Source: DASVVT01 sp036386415 (GTDB lineage Bacteria > Acidobacteriota > Blastocatellia > Pyrinomonadales > Pyrinomonadaceae). From it: a stretch of 64,000 bases of DNA. Below are positions 26,404-34,636 of the stretch, piece after piece. Both the position numbers and the translations under genes were made by a program. The notes beneath the pieces were generated by a model. That model was given only the letters and a program-made list of their open reading frames with translations. It had not been told where the DNA came from and did not search any database. Location: NCBI GenBank assembly GCA_036386415.1, contig DASVVT010000015.1, positions 62,001-126,000 of the forward strand, given 5' to 3'. Position 1 is the stretch's first letter; every line of letters begins with the position of its first letter.

Positions 26404-26476
26404 AGGGGAAATGTCTCATAGGTAGTTTCTGGACAAGGTAGCTGCCGAGGTATCGCAAACGCCTCAAGGGCATGCC

Positions 26477-26492
26477 AGCAACGTCTATGCCA
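26477..26492 (-). promoter_or_regulatory. Sigma-54 promoter of the second pilin
   Basis: The minus strand reads TGGCATAGACGTTGCT, an exact match to TGGCAYRNNNNTTGCW. The expected start of transcription is about 60 bases before the pilin ATG at 26403. The gene for a PilR-type sigma-54 activator lies next to it. Confidence 0.8.
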
Positions 26493-26502
26493 AAGGGCGG
26501 AG

Positions 26503-26590
26503 GATTGCGGAATGCGGATTTCGGATTGCGGAATAGAAAGCAACATCTTTGCTTCTTGAATCCGCAATCCGAAATCCGCATTCCGCAATC
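26503..26590. repeat. Perfect 30-bp inverted repeat, likely pilR terminator
   Basis: Bases 26503-26532 are exactly complementary to 26561-26590, with a 28-base loop. The arm is made of GGATTGCGGAAT words. It lies just after the pilR stop and ends upstream of the sigma-54 site. Confidence 0.9.
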
Positions 26591-26597
26591 TTTCTTC

Positions 26598-28010
26598 TTA
26601 TTCCGGTGCGCCGCGCGCCGCCGAATCGCGTAGCTGCGCTGTCAGGCTGCGGATGCCGTGCTTATCCAGTAGATGGCGCAGGGAGCGCACGGAGAGGTGC
26701 AGGAGTTCGGCGGCGCGCGTCTGGTTGCCGCCTGTTCTTCGCAAGGCTTCAAGGACGTAGGTCTTTTCAAGCTGTTCGAGGTGAGCCACGATGTTGATGC
26801 CTTCATCGGGCAGATCAAAGGCTGCGGCGACGCGCGTCGGGTTGAAATTAGTGATCTGTTCGGGCAGGCGGTCGGGCTGGATCGCATCTGTACGTTCGAG
26901 GGCGACGGCGCGCTCGACCGTGTGCTCAAGCTCGCGCACGTTGCCCGGCCAGGAGTAGAGCTCAAGAAGGCGCAAAGCTTTTTCGCTGATCGAAAGCTTG
27001 CGCCCCGTCTGTGCGCAGAATTTCTGTGTGAAATGCTCTGCCAGCTCCGGAATGTCTTCGCGGCGTTCACGCAAAGGGGGCAGCTCGATGGGGATCACGG
27101 AGATACGATAGAAGAGGTCTTCGCGGAAGCTGCTGTCTTTGACCATCGCCGTGAGATCGCGGTTGGTGGCGGCAATCACGCGCGTGTCTATCTCCGTCTC
27201 TTCGTGAGCGCCGACGGGTCGGACACGCCGCTCCTGTAGCACGCGCAGCAGCTTCACCTGCATGGCTGGCGACATCTCACCGATCTCGTCCAGAAAGATC
27301 GTGCCCCTGTTGGCCGCCTCGAACAGTCCTTTGCGGTTGGTGTTCGCGCCCGTAAAGGCTCCCTTGACGTAGCCGAACAGTTCGGATTCGAGCAGGGTTT
27401 CGGTGAACGCGCCGCAGTTGATTGAGACGAAGGGTTTTTCGGCGCGCGGGCTCAGATCGTGTATGGCGCGTGCGACCAGCTCCTTGCCCGTCCCCGATTC
27501 TCCGGTCACGAGCACGGTCGATTGCACCTCGGCGACGGTTTCGATCATCTGGTAAACGGCCTGCATGCGCTCGGAGCGTCCGATGATATTGCCGAGCTTT
27601 CCGCGCTCGTGCTGCGCACGTTTGAAGGCGCGGTTCTCGCGTACCAGGTCCAGCTTCTCCAGCGCCTTGGCGACGATCAACTTCAGCTCTTCGACATCGA
27701 AAGGCTTCTGGATGAAATCGTCCGCGCCGAGCTTGAAAGCCTCGCGCGCCGTATCGACCGTCGCAAAGGCTGTCATCATCACGACGGCGACATCGGGCAG
27801 CAACTCGCGCGTCGCGCGCAACAACTCGATGCCATCCATATCCGGCATCTTCACGTCAGAGATAATCAGGTCTGCCGGTTCATCGCGCAGAAGAACAAGC
27901 GCCCTCTTCCCGCCTTCTGCCGCACGAACGCTGTGGCCTGCACGCTCGAACACGAGCGTCAAGAGTTGTCTGATCCCTTGTTCATCATCAACTACAAGAA
28001 GCTTAGCCAT
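26598..28010 (-). CDS. pilR: Sigma-54 activator of pilin genes, PilR type
   Basis: A 470-residue NtrC-class regulator: receiver with D52 in IISDVKMPDMDG, AAA+ domain with Walker A GESGTGKE and the sigma-54 loop GAFTGAN, and a C-terminal Fis-type helix-turn-helix (GGNQTRAAELLHLSVRSLRH). In the type IV pilus system PilR, phosphorylated by PilS, turns on pilA from a sigma-54 promoter. Here the PilS-like kinase gene lies upstream on the same strand and pilin genes with sigma-54 sites lie downstream, so the assignment is well supported by context. Confidence 0.9.
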   Translation of the reverse strand: MAKLLVVDDEQGIRQLLTLVFERAGHSVRAAEGGKRALVLLRDEPADLIISDVKMPDMDGIELLRATRELLPDVAVVMMTAFATVDTAREAFKLGADDFIQKPFDVEELKLIVAKALEKLDLVRENRAFKRAQHERGKLGNIIGRSERMQAVYQMIETVAEVQSTVLVTGESGTGKELVARAIHDLSPRAEKPFVSINCGAFTETLLESELFGYVKGAFTGANTNRKGLFEAANRGTIFLDEIGEMSPAMQVKLLRVLQERRVRPVGAHEETEIDTRVIAATNRDLTAMVKDSSFREDLFYRISVIPIELPPLRERREDIPELAEHFTQKFCAQTGRKLSISEKALRLLELYSWPGNVRELEHTVERAVALERTDAIQPDRLPEQITNFNPTRVAAAFDLPDEGINIVAHLEQLEKTYVLEALRRTGGNQTRAAELLHLSVRSLRHLLDKHGIRSLTAQLRDSAARGAPE

Positions 28011-28011
28011 A

Positions 28012-28475
28012 ACGTATACAGAATACAGGAGACAGAATACAGAATACAGAAGTTGATGCCGTTTACCCTAAGTTGGTTAGAAGCTTATCATGGTATTTAG
28101 CTAATAACCTGCTGACTTCATCGAGCAGTGATAGTAATTCCGGTTGATCGCCATAGTTAAGATCACGCGACAAGATTAAATAGTAACGGCATTCCTCGGC
28201 GGAGCCTTGCGCAATGTTCATAAATCGAGCTTTATCACTGCGACCCCTTTTCTTAAAACCTTCAGCAATATTCGCCGGTATAGAGACCGCTGCTCGCCTG
28301 AACTGCGAGGTCAATCCATATATCTCTTTTCGAGGGAAATCTTCAGTAAAACGGTAAACAGCTAGCACAAATCGATGGCTTTCTGCCACACTATCAACTC
28401 CTGAAAATTTTTCGCGGCTTCCCGATCCACCACGAAACCCTCCCATCTCCTGTATTCTGTATTCTCTCTCCTTTC
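28012..28475. repeat. Long-range inverted repeat of the word CAGAATA enclosing a small gene
   Basis: The left arm (28012-28052) has GAATACAGAATACAG and related words; the right arm (28448-28475) has the complement CTGTATTCTGTATTC. Unlike the other elements, the loop is about 395 bases and holds the S23/IVP-like gene, so the gene and its arms may have moved together. Confidence 0.7.
28063..28433 (-). pseudogene. Four-helix-bundle protein (23S rRNA IVP/S23 family), frameshifted
   Basis: Residues of the S23/intervening-sequence protein family are clear: HRFVLAVYRFTEDFPRKEIY, LTSQFRRAAVSIPANIAEGF and the C-terminal LLSLLDEVSRLLAKYHDKLL. The usual N-terminus, a phrase such as FQELIVWQKA, is present but in another frame (near 28380-28410). 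A one-base deletion near 28375, at the Ala-His junction, would explain this. A GTG at 28433 could start the intact frame. It is either a recent pseudogene or a sequencing error. Members of this family sit inside 23S rRNA genes or near diversity-generating retroelements; here it lies between pilS and pilR within repeat arms. Its role is unknown. Confidence 0.7.
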
Positions 28476-30139
28476 TATTTCCTTTCAGTTGGCAACTCAA
28501 TCGTGATTGTTGTTCCCTGACCTTCGCGGCTGCGGACATTAATTGTACCACCATGATCGCGAATGATCTGATAAACAATCGAGAGCCCCAACCCTGTGCC
28601 GCCCGTCGAAGAGGAGAAGGGCTCGAAAAGGCGCTCGACCTGTTCGGGCGTCATCCCCTGGCCTGTGTCCGTGAAGGTGAGGCGCAGGCGTTTCGACCCG
28701 GTCTGCCTCAGCTCTGCGCTGAGACGGCCTCCCTCCGGCATCGCGTGCAGGGCATTGCGCGCCAGATTCCAGAAGACCTGCTTGAGCTGCGCTACGTCGG
28801 CATTGATCATCACGGGCTCACGGGGCAGATCATCTTCAAGCACATGGTCGTCGCGAATCTCAGGGCTGTGACGCAGGAGCGTGAAGGTCTCGCGCAGGGG
28901 CTCGCGCACGTCTATGTTTGAGAACGAAGAGGCGCGCGGTCGCGCGTAGGTCAGGAAGTCCGAGATGATCTGGTTGAGGCGGTCTGATTCGCGCAGGATG
29001 ATCTCCATCAACTGCGCCTGCTGAGAGTCGCCGTCCATATCGGAACGCAGCACCTGTATGGAGCCGCGCATGGAGGCGAGCGGATTCCTGATCTCGTGCG
29101 CGATACCGGCGGCGACGCGCCCGACCGCCGCCAGGCGATCCTGGCGGCGCGAGGTCTCTTCGAGCGCGCGCACCTCCGTCAAATCCTGAAAGGTGATGAC
29201 GAAGCCCGTCGTCTCATTCGATTCTGTGAAGAGCGGGGAGATGCTGAAGCCCAGGCGCAGGCGCAGACCGTCAGATGTCAGGCAGTCGGCCTCAAAGCGC
29301 GGGTTGGGTTCGTTCGCAGCCACCGCGCGCAAGCTGCTCGCGATCTTATCGGCGATCTCGCCGAAGAAGATGGAGACCTCCTGCCCGCGCACATCTGCGG
29401 CCTTATAGCCGGTGATCTCTTCAGCCGCCGCGTTGAAAGTGTAGATGCGCCCTGTGAGGTCTGTCGTGACGACGCCGGAGCGAATCGATTCGACGATACG
29501 TTCGTGGAGCGCGCGTAAATTTGCGAGCGTCTGTGTGGCCGCGATGAGGCTCACATCGGAGCGCATCTGACGCTCGGCGAGCCGCGCCGCCAGAAGGCCG
29601 ACCACCAGAAAGGCGATGTCGTTGAGCCCGATGGTTTGAATCGCTTTGCTCGTCGAGATTTCAAACGCTCCGTGAATGTAGTGAGGGGCGAAGCCGGTCA
29701 GCGTCAGGAGCGTGATGCTCGTGAAGGCGAGGGCGCACCCGACGGAAGTGACGAGCGCGCCGCGCGGGCCTAGAAAGATACTGGCGACCGCGATGATGAT
29801 GATGTAGGTGGCCGCGTAAGGTGAAAGGACATCGCCCGTCACCCACACGAGCCACGTGACGAGCAGCACGTCTGCGAACAATTGCCCGCTCGCGTGCCAT
29901 TGCCAGCGCCTGGAGAAAGCGAGCGCGACAGCATATACGAGCGAGAGGGCGAACACGACGCCGAAGATCGGAAGCGTGTCGTTGAACGCGCTACGATTCA
30001 GTTCGCCGAAACGCTCTCGCATCCACAGAGCACTCGCCAGCAGGAAAAGGATGGCGGCGATGAGCCGACCCACAATCAGCCACCACAGCCTGCGTACGGG
30101 CGCACTGTCGTCCACTAATCTTCTCGTGTCCTCCAGCAT
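28475..30139 (-). CDS. pilS: Membrane sensor histidine kinase, PilS type
   Basis: A 554-residue kinase. Six hydrophobic segments occupy residues about 20-200, a PAS domain spans about 215-325, the H-box is AAGIAHEIRNPLASMRG, and the ATPase domain ends in TGLGLSIVYQIIRDHGGTI with GQGMTPEQVERLF as its G1 region. The six-pass sensor followed by PAS is the PilS layout. It should phosphorylate the neighbouring PilR in response to pilin level. The gene is on the same strand as pilR but separated from it by an S23-like gene. Confidence 0.88.
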   Translation of the reverse strand: MLEDTRRLVDDSAPVRRLWWLIVGRLIAAILFLLASALWMRERFGELNRSAFNDTLPIFGVVFALSLVYAVALAFSRRWQWHASGQLFADVLLVTWLVWVTGDVLSPYAATYIIIIAVASIFLGPRGALVTSVGCALAFTSITLLTLTGFAPHYIHGAFEISTSKAIQTIGLNDIAFLVVGLLAARLAERQMRSDVSLIAATQTLANLRALHERIVESIRSGVVTTDLTGRIYTFNAAAEEITGYKAADVRGQEVSIFFGEIADKIASSLRAVAANEPNPRFEADCLTSDGLRLRLGFSISPLFTESNETTGFVITFQDLTEVRALEETSRRQDRLAAVGRVAAGIAHEIRNPLASMRGSIQVLRSDMDGDSQQAQLMEIILRESDRLNQIISDFLTYARPRASSFSNIDVREPLRETFTLLRHSPEIRDDHVLEDDLPREPVMINADVAQLKQVFWNLARNALHAMPEGGRLSAELRQTGSKRLRLTFTDTGQGMTPEQVERLFEPFSSSTGGTGLGLSIVYQIIRDHGGTINVRSREGQGTTITIELPTERK

Positions 30140-30156
30140 CCGTTAAAGCGTACCAC

Positions 30157-30256
30157 AAAGAAAAAGTAAAAAGGAAAAAGTAAAAAGGCAAAAGTGAGGG
30201 CGAAAGCAGATAGGTTTCCGCCTCACTTTTGCCTTTTACCTTTTGCCTTTTGCCTT
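30157..30256. repeat. Inverted repeat of the word AAAAGGCAAAAGT
   Basis: The left arm (about 30157-30204) and the right arm (about 30217-30256) are complementary runs of AAAAAGGCAAAAGT-like words. The right arm ends at the stop codon of the S9 peptidase gene. It shares its word with the element at 14619-14716. Confidence 0.85.
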
Positions 30257-32312
30257 ATCCTTTGAGGTGCTTATCCAACCATTGGAGCACGTTCGTGTAC
30301 CAGAACTCGGAGTTCTGTGGCTTGAGAATCCAGTGTCCCTCGTCCGGGAAGTAGATCAGCTTGGACTCGACGCCGCGCCTTTGAAGCGCCGTGAAGAGCT
30401 GCAAGCCTTCGCCGACGGGCACGCGGAAATCAAGCTCGCCGTGCGTGACCAGCATCGGCGTCTTGAAATTTTTCACGAACATGTGGGGCGACCATTTCTC
30501 GTAAATTTCCGGCTGCTCCCAGGGCATACCCTTGAATTCCCAATTGACGAACCAGAGTTCTTCCGTCACGCCGGCCATGCTCGTCAGATTGTAAACACCC
30601 GCGTGTGAGACCAGCGTTTTGAACTGGAAACGTGGGTCGTCGTTGTGCCCTTCGATCCAGTTGACCATGTAGCCGCCGTAGCTTGCGCCCGCCGCCCCGA
30701 TTCGCTCCTTGTCGACGTAGCCGAGCGTGACGACGTGCGCGACGCCGTTCATAATGTCCGTATAAGCCTTGCCCCCCCAGTCGCCTGAGATTTCCTCTAC
30801 GAACTTCTGGCCGTAGCCGAAGGAGCCGCGCGGGTTCGGCATGAAGACCACGTAGCCTGCGGCGGCGAAGATCTGCGGATTCCAGCGGTAGCTCCAGGCG
30901 TCGTTCCAGGAGCCTTGCGGCCCGCCGTGAATCAAGACCAGCAGCGGCCATTTCTTCGTCGCGCTGAAGCCCGCTGGCTTGACTATGAAACCATGTATCT
31001 GTGTGCCGCCCGCGCCAGCCCAAGTGACATCTTCGACCCCGTTCAGGTTAAAGCGTGCGAAACTCGCTTCATTGGTTTTGGTGAGCTGAGTGATATGGCT
31101 TCCGTCCGCGTTGGCGCGAAAAATCTCCGGCGCTCTGGTGATGCTTGAGCGCGAGAAGACCAGAGTTTTCCCGTCGCGAGTGACCTGCACATCGTCGTTG
31201 AATCCATCTGCGATGACCTTCGAGACGGCGCCGCCTGCGAGCGGCACGGAGTAGACGAACTGGCGACCCTTCTCCAGCGCGGCGAGGTAAATCTTCTGGC
31301 CGTCTGGTGCGAAGGTGAAAGATTCAACCGCCGCATCCATTTGATCGTTCAACGGGCGAGCCTGATTGGTCTGGCGATCATAAGCGGTCAAGCGCCAGAT
31401 GTCGCTCTCATAGCCTCCCCTCGCCTGTGAGCGATAAACAAGATAGCGTCCGTCCTCAGAATACTGCGGCGAGAGGTCTGCGCCCTTGTTGCCTGCGGTG
31501 ATATTTCGCGCCTCGCCTCCCGACAAGGAGACGACGAAGATGTCTGCATTGGTCGAAATGGCTTCGACCTTATCCCTGTTACTGGCAAAGGCCAGCTCTT
31601 TAGAATCCGGCGAGAAGGCATAATCGAGCGGGCCGCCGAGGCTGAACGGCGGCGCATCGTAATCACCCGGCGTCATGTCGCGCGCCTCGCCCGCGCTTGC
31701 GTCTGCGGCTGCGACGAAGACGTGCGTACGCTTGCCTTCCTTCCAGGTTGTCCAGTGGCGAAAGAGCAGGCGATCCGTCACCTTCGCCCTGACCTTGCTC
31801 GCCTGCGCTTGCTCGTCGCGCTTCTTATTGCACTCGTCGGTCGTGCACTCCGGGTAGATGTCTGAGACGAAAGCGATCCATTTACCGTCGGGCGACCAGA
31901 GCGGCGCGTCTGCGCCCGTAGAGATGTTCGTCACCTTCAAGGGCGCGCTTCCGTCTGCGTTCATCACCCAGATTTGACCGTCGCGCGCCGAGACGAAGGC
32001 GATCCTTTTCCCGTCGGGCGACCAGCGCGGCGAGGTGGACGATTTATCGCCGCTCGTCAATGCCTTAGGCTCTCCGCCTTCGATCGGCATGAGATAGATC
32101 TGGGTCGTACGTTTATTAGCCGCCTTGTCCGTATCGGCGATGGTATAGGCGATCCATTTACCGTCGGGCGACACCTGCGGGTCTGAGACGCGGCGCACGT
32201 TGATGAGGTCGTTAATCGCAAACGGCTGTGTGGCCTGCTGTGCGAGCGTGACGGGCGCGAGCGCGAGCGCGAGCACGACAGCAACAGCCGCTATGGTAGC
32301 CAGGGGCTTCAT
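30255..32312 (-). CDS. Secreted S9 family peptidase (prolyl oligopeptidase / acylaminoacyl peptidase type)
   Basis: A 685-residue protein with an N-terminal signal peptide ending near LALAPVTLAQQ. Residues about 45-400 contain repeated YTIADT/WSPDGKRIAF-like PD40 units forming a beta-propeller. The catalytic alpha/beta-hydrolase part has HGGPQGSW (oxyanion), the nucleophile serine in GASYGGYM, the acid in HGELDFRVPV and the histidine in FPDEGHWI. Such enzymes trim short peptides outside the cytoplasm. It is a single gene, flanked by an inverted repeat at its 3' end. Confidence 0.93.
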   Translation of the reverse strand: MKPLATIAAVAVVLALALAPVTLAQQATQPFAINDLINVRRVSDPQVSPDGKWIAYTIADTDKAANKRTTQIYLMPIEGGEPKALTSGDKSSTSPRWSPDGKRIAFVSARDGQIWVMNADGSAPLKVTNISTGADAPLWSPDGKWIAFVSDIYPECTTDECNKKRDEQAQASKVRAKVTDRLLFRHWTTWKEGKRTHVFVAAADASAGEARDMTPGDYDAPPFSLGGPLDYAFSPDSKELAFASNRDKVEAISTNADIFVVSLSGGEARNITAGNKGADLSPQYSEDGRYLVYRSQARGGYESDIWRLTAYDRQTNQARPLNDQMDAAVESFTFAPDGQKIYLAALEKGRQFVYSVPLAGGAVSKVIADGFNDDVQVTRDGKTLVFSRSSITRAPEIFRANADGSHITQLTKTNEASFARFNLNGVEDVTWAGAGGTQIHGFIVKPAGFSATKKWPLLVLIHGGPQGSWNDAWSYRWNPQIFAAAGYVVFMPNPRGSFGYGQKFVEEISGDWGGKAYTDIMNGVAHVVTLGYVDKERIGAAGASYGGYMVNWIEGHNDDPRFQFKTLVSHAGVYNLTSMAGVTEELWFVNWEFKGMPWEQPEIYEKWSPHMFVKNFKTPMLVTHGELDFRVPVGEGLQLFTALQRRGVESKLIYFPDEGHWILKPQNSEFWYTNVLQWLDKHLKG

Positions 32313-32507
32313 AAAAATCCTCTTTCTGATATTGATGTTTCGGAGAGCGTCTTGATTATCTCACCAAACGATGCCGCGCGCATCTTCAGAATAGTAAGGT
32401 CAAGCTCTATTCGCTCTTGAACAAAAACCGAACTGAAGATCAACGCCGCAGACCGCAGAGGAGGCGCAGAGAGAGTGTTGCAAGGGATTCAAGCCTATCG
32501 TCTTTTT

Positions 32508-32906
32508 TCAAGTTAGAGACTCATTGACGAAGTTCAGCTCAACGCCCACTCCCGCCGGATCACGGACAAAGACCTGAATTTGTTTGAGCGATGGAATCTC
32601 GACCACTTCGTAAGGGATCTTCAAGCACCTGAGACGTTCAACCAATCCAAGCAGCCCTTCACAGGAGAAAGCTATATGATCAAAGAAGTTCAGCCCGACT
32701 TTACCCCCGGCGCGGTCATCATCCGGGTCGCAAGCTGTCAGATGAACAATCGGCTCATCCCTCGCGTACAGCCAAAAACCTCTACGGCTAAAACTCGGCC
32801 TCTCTCCAACCACAAGCCCTACGACCTCCACATAAAAGTCTCGAACCTTCTCAAGCAACTCGTAGGGAGTTGTGATATTGAAATGACTCAAGCCGACAGT
32901 CTCCAT
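32508..32906 (-). CDS. VOC-family (glyoxalase-fold) protein
   Basis: A 132-residue single VOC module. VGLSHFNITTPYELLEKVRD at the start, then FWLYARDEPIVHLTACD and FDHIAFSCEGLLGLVERL give two beta-alpha-beta-beta-beta units; the last strand FVRDPAGVGVELNFV provides the conserved metal-ligand glutamate (VELNF). Substrate unknown. An inverted attC remnant lies 23 bases upstream of its start, so it may once have been a cassette gene of an array reading the other way. Base composition is intermediate. Confidence 0.8.
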   Translation of the reverse strand: METVGLSHFNITTPYELLEKVRDFYVEVVGLVVGERPSFSRRGFWLYARDEPIVHLTACDPDDDRAGGKVGLNFFDHIAFSCEGLLGLVERLRCLKIPYEVVEIPSLKQIQVFVRDPAGVGVELNFVNESLT

Positions 32907-32928
32907 AATTCAGCACACCTCCATAGCT

Positions 32929-33036
32929 CCTAACATACGCCCCGCGCCGCCATCGACAGCACAGATGAAACCAGAGAGAGATGATGAAAGGCAAGCTGCG
33001 GACGGGCGGGTCGAATGGGTTGTTGATATTCGGAAA
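32929..33036 (-). repeat. Degenerate attC site in inverted orientation
   Basis: Read on the minus strand this stretch shows CAACAACCCATTCGAC at one end, GCTTGCCTTTCATCATC in the middle and a short GGCGTATGTTAG end. These match, in order, the TAACAACTCATTCAAC, CCTTTCATGATG and GTTAGGC parts of the attC sites that follow. The terminal core is partly lost. Confidence 0.6.
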
Positions 33037-33069
33037 AAAGAATAGGGCCTCCTTTCTTCATAGCGGCGG

Positions 33070-33178
33070 GCTAACAACTCATTCAACCCGACCACGCGAT
33101 AGCGTGCCTTTCATGATGCTTCCTTGGGGTGTAAATTGAAGGCTGTTCGCGCGGGGCGGGTTAGTTCGAGAGTGAGGC
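33070..33178 (+). repeat. attC site 1
   Basis: It begins GCTAACAACTCATTCAAC and ends GGGTTAGTTCGAGAGTGAGGC. The right core reads GTGAGGC instead of GTTAGGC, so it may be inactive. Confidence 0.75.
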
Positions 33179-33265
33179 GGCTAAGTCACCGTGGCGAGCG
33201 GCACATGGTTGAAACAGTTTTGGTTGCAGCATCGTAATGTTAAGTGCACGCGAAGGAGGTATTCG

Positions 33266-33697
33266 ATGTCCGAAGTATCGACGTTCAGGCTCTACTTGTT
33301 GAGAGCCGGGTACTTGGTTATTGCCGTGGGCTTAGCGATTATGATCTGGCCGGGGATTATTCGTCCTCCTGAAAATCTGTCTCACATGGGTGCAGTGGTG
33401 CGCAGCGTGCTCGGTGCCGTGTCGCTTCTGGCATTTTTGGGAATCCGTTATCCGCTCAAGATGCTCCCCCTGCTTTTTTTCGAATTGCTGTGGAAGTCAA
33501 TTTGGGTTCTCGCTTTCGGGCTTCGGCTATGGTCTGCCAACAAGCTGGATCAGGACACGAAAGAAACGCTGAATGATTGTATCTTTGGCATTATATTGGT
33601 TCTACTCGTGACGCCCTGGGGCTATGCACTCAAACATTATTTGAAGGCACCGGGAGACGAGTGGCGTAAGCGGGTCATCTCAAGCACCGGCAGATAG
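33266..33697 (+). CDS. Small integral membrane protein (cassette 1)
   Basis: A 143-residue protein with four hydrophobic segments (YLLRAGYLVIAVGLAIMIW at about 8-26, VLGAVSLLAFLGIR, LPLLFFELLWKSIWVLAF and CIFGIILVLLVTPW). No known family is recognised with certainty. The ATG at 33266 follows a strong GGAGGT at 33255-33260, which decides the start over an in-frame GTG at 33191. It is the only gene of its cassette. Confidence 0.72.
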   Translation: MSEVSTFRLYLLRAGYLVIAVGLAIMIWPGIIRPPENLSHMGAVVRSVLGAVSLLAFLGIRYPLKMLPLLFFELLWKSIWVLAFGLRLWSANKLDQDTKETLNDCIFGIILVLLVTPWGYALKHYLKAPGDEWRKRVISSTGR

Positions 33698-33741
33698 TTT
33701 TTGTCATCGTGCTCCGCTACTGACTGTCGCCGACTTGCGCC

Positions 33742-33848
33742 GCCTGACAACTCATTCAACACGACGCCTCAATAGAATGCCTTTCATCATCGCTTTCTCC
33801 GTTCTGATAGAATGCTGCTCGTCGGCGCGGGTTAATCCGGGCGTTATG
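33742..33848 (+). repeat. attC site 2
   Basis: GCCTGACAACTCATTCAAC at the left and GGGTTAATCCGGGCGTTATGC at the right. The core GTTATGC is intact. Confidence 0.85.
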
Positions 33849-33895
33849 CCGCTTCGCCTCTCGCAACTGCTAAAGCATTGCTTTATGATTCAGCC

Positions 33896-34447
33896 ATGCT
33901 GATTGATGACTTTCTCACAATCTATGATGCTCATGAACGACACCAAATCATCGTTCATGCTCCAATTGATAAAGTTTATGCGGCGGCTCGCCAGCTTGAT
34001 CTAAGCCAGGCGAAACTATCCATGTTTCTCTTCCGGCTTCGTGGCCTGCCTGCTGGTCGCTCTGCTCCATCTTGTTTCACCCTCGATGATTTTTTGAAGA
34101 TGCGCTTCATTCTTCTGGGAGAAAAACCGAACGAAGAATTGCTGCTCGGCCTGGTTGGCCGCTTCTGGACACCTTCGGGTGAGTTGCGTCGTCTAGATGC
34201 TGAAGGCTACCGAAACTTTAATGATCCGGGGTTTGCTAAAGCCGCTTGGAATTTCTCTGTTTCCGAACAGCCTGATGGCTCAGTCCTCCTCGAGACGGAA
34301 ACGAGAGTATATTGCTTAGATAATGTTAGTCGGAGATGGTTTAGATTATACTGGCTATTTATTGGGGCGTTCAGCGGCTTAATACGCCGGGAAGTATTGC
34401 AGGCTATAAAGCGGAATGCGGAGAGCTTCGACGCACAGGTGGCATAA
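33896..34447 (+). CDS. SRPBCC-like protein (cassette 2)
   Basis: A 183-residue protein. The start MLIDDFLTIYDAHERHQIIV and HAPIDKVYAAARQLD resemble the entry strand and helix of SRPBCC (polyketide cyclase or START-like) domains; ETETRVYCLDNVSRRWFRLYW and the last long helix complete the fold. Ligand unknown. The ATG at 33896 is preferred over a TTG at 33878. The TAA stop at 34445-34447 lies within the left end of the next attC site, as is common for cassette genes. Confidence 0.65.
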   Translation: MLIDDFLTIYDAHERHQIIVHAPIDKVYAAARQLDLSQAKLSMFLFRLRGLPAGRSAPSCFTLDDFLKMRFILLGEKPNEELLLGLVGRFWTPSGELRRLDAEGYRNFNDPGFAKAAWNFSVSEQPDGSVLLETETRVYCLDNVSRRWFRLYWLFIGAFSGLIRREVLQAIKRNAESFDAQVA

Positions 34448-34551
34448 CAACTCATTCAACGCGGACGCCTCGATAGCATCCCTTTCATTGTTGTCTGGTT
34501 TCTTCATCTTGAATGCTTTATGCTCGCGGCGGGTTAATTCGGGCGTCAGGT
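34443..34551 (+). repeat. attC site 3
   Basis: Left end CATAACAACTCATTCAAC, right end GGGTTAATTCGGGCGTCAGGT. The stop of the preceding gene overlaps the left core. Confidence 0.82.
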
Positions 34552-34636
34552 GCTACTGTGTTGCAAAACAAAACCTTAAGATTATGCGCCCGGTATTATT
34601 ATCTTCAACTCTGTTAATTGGAGGAGAGAACCAGTT

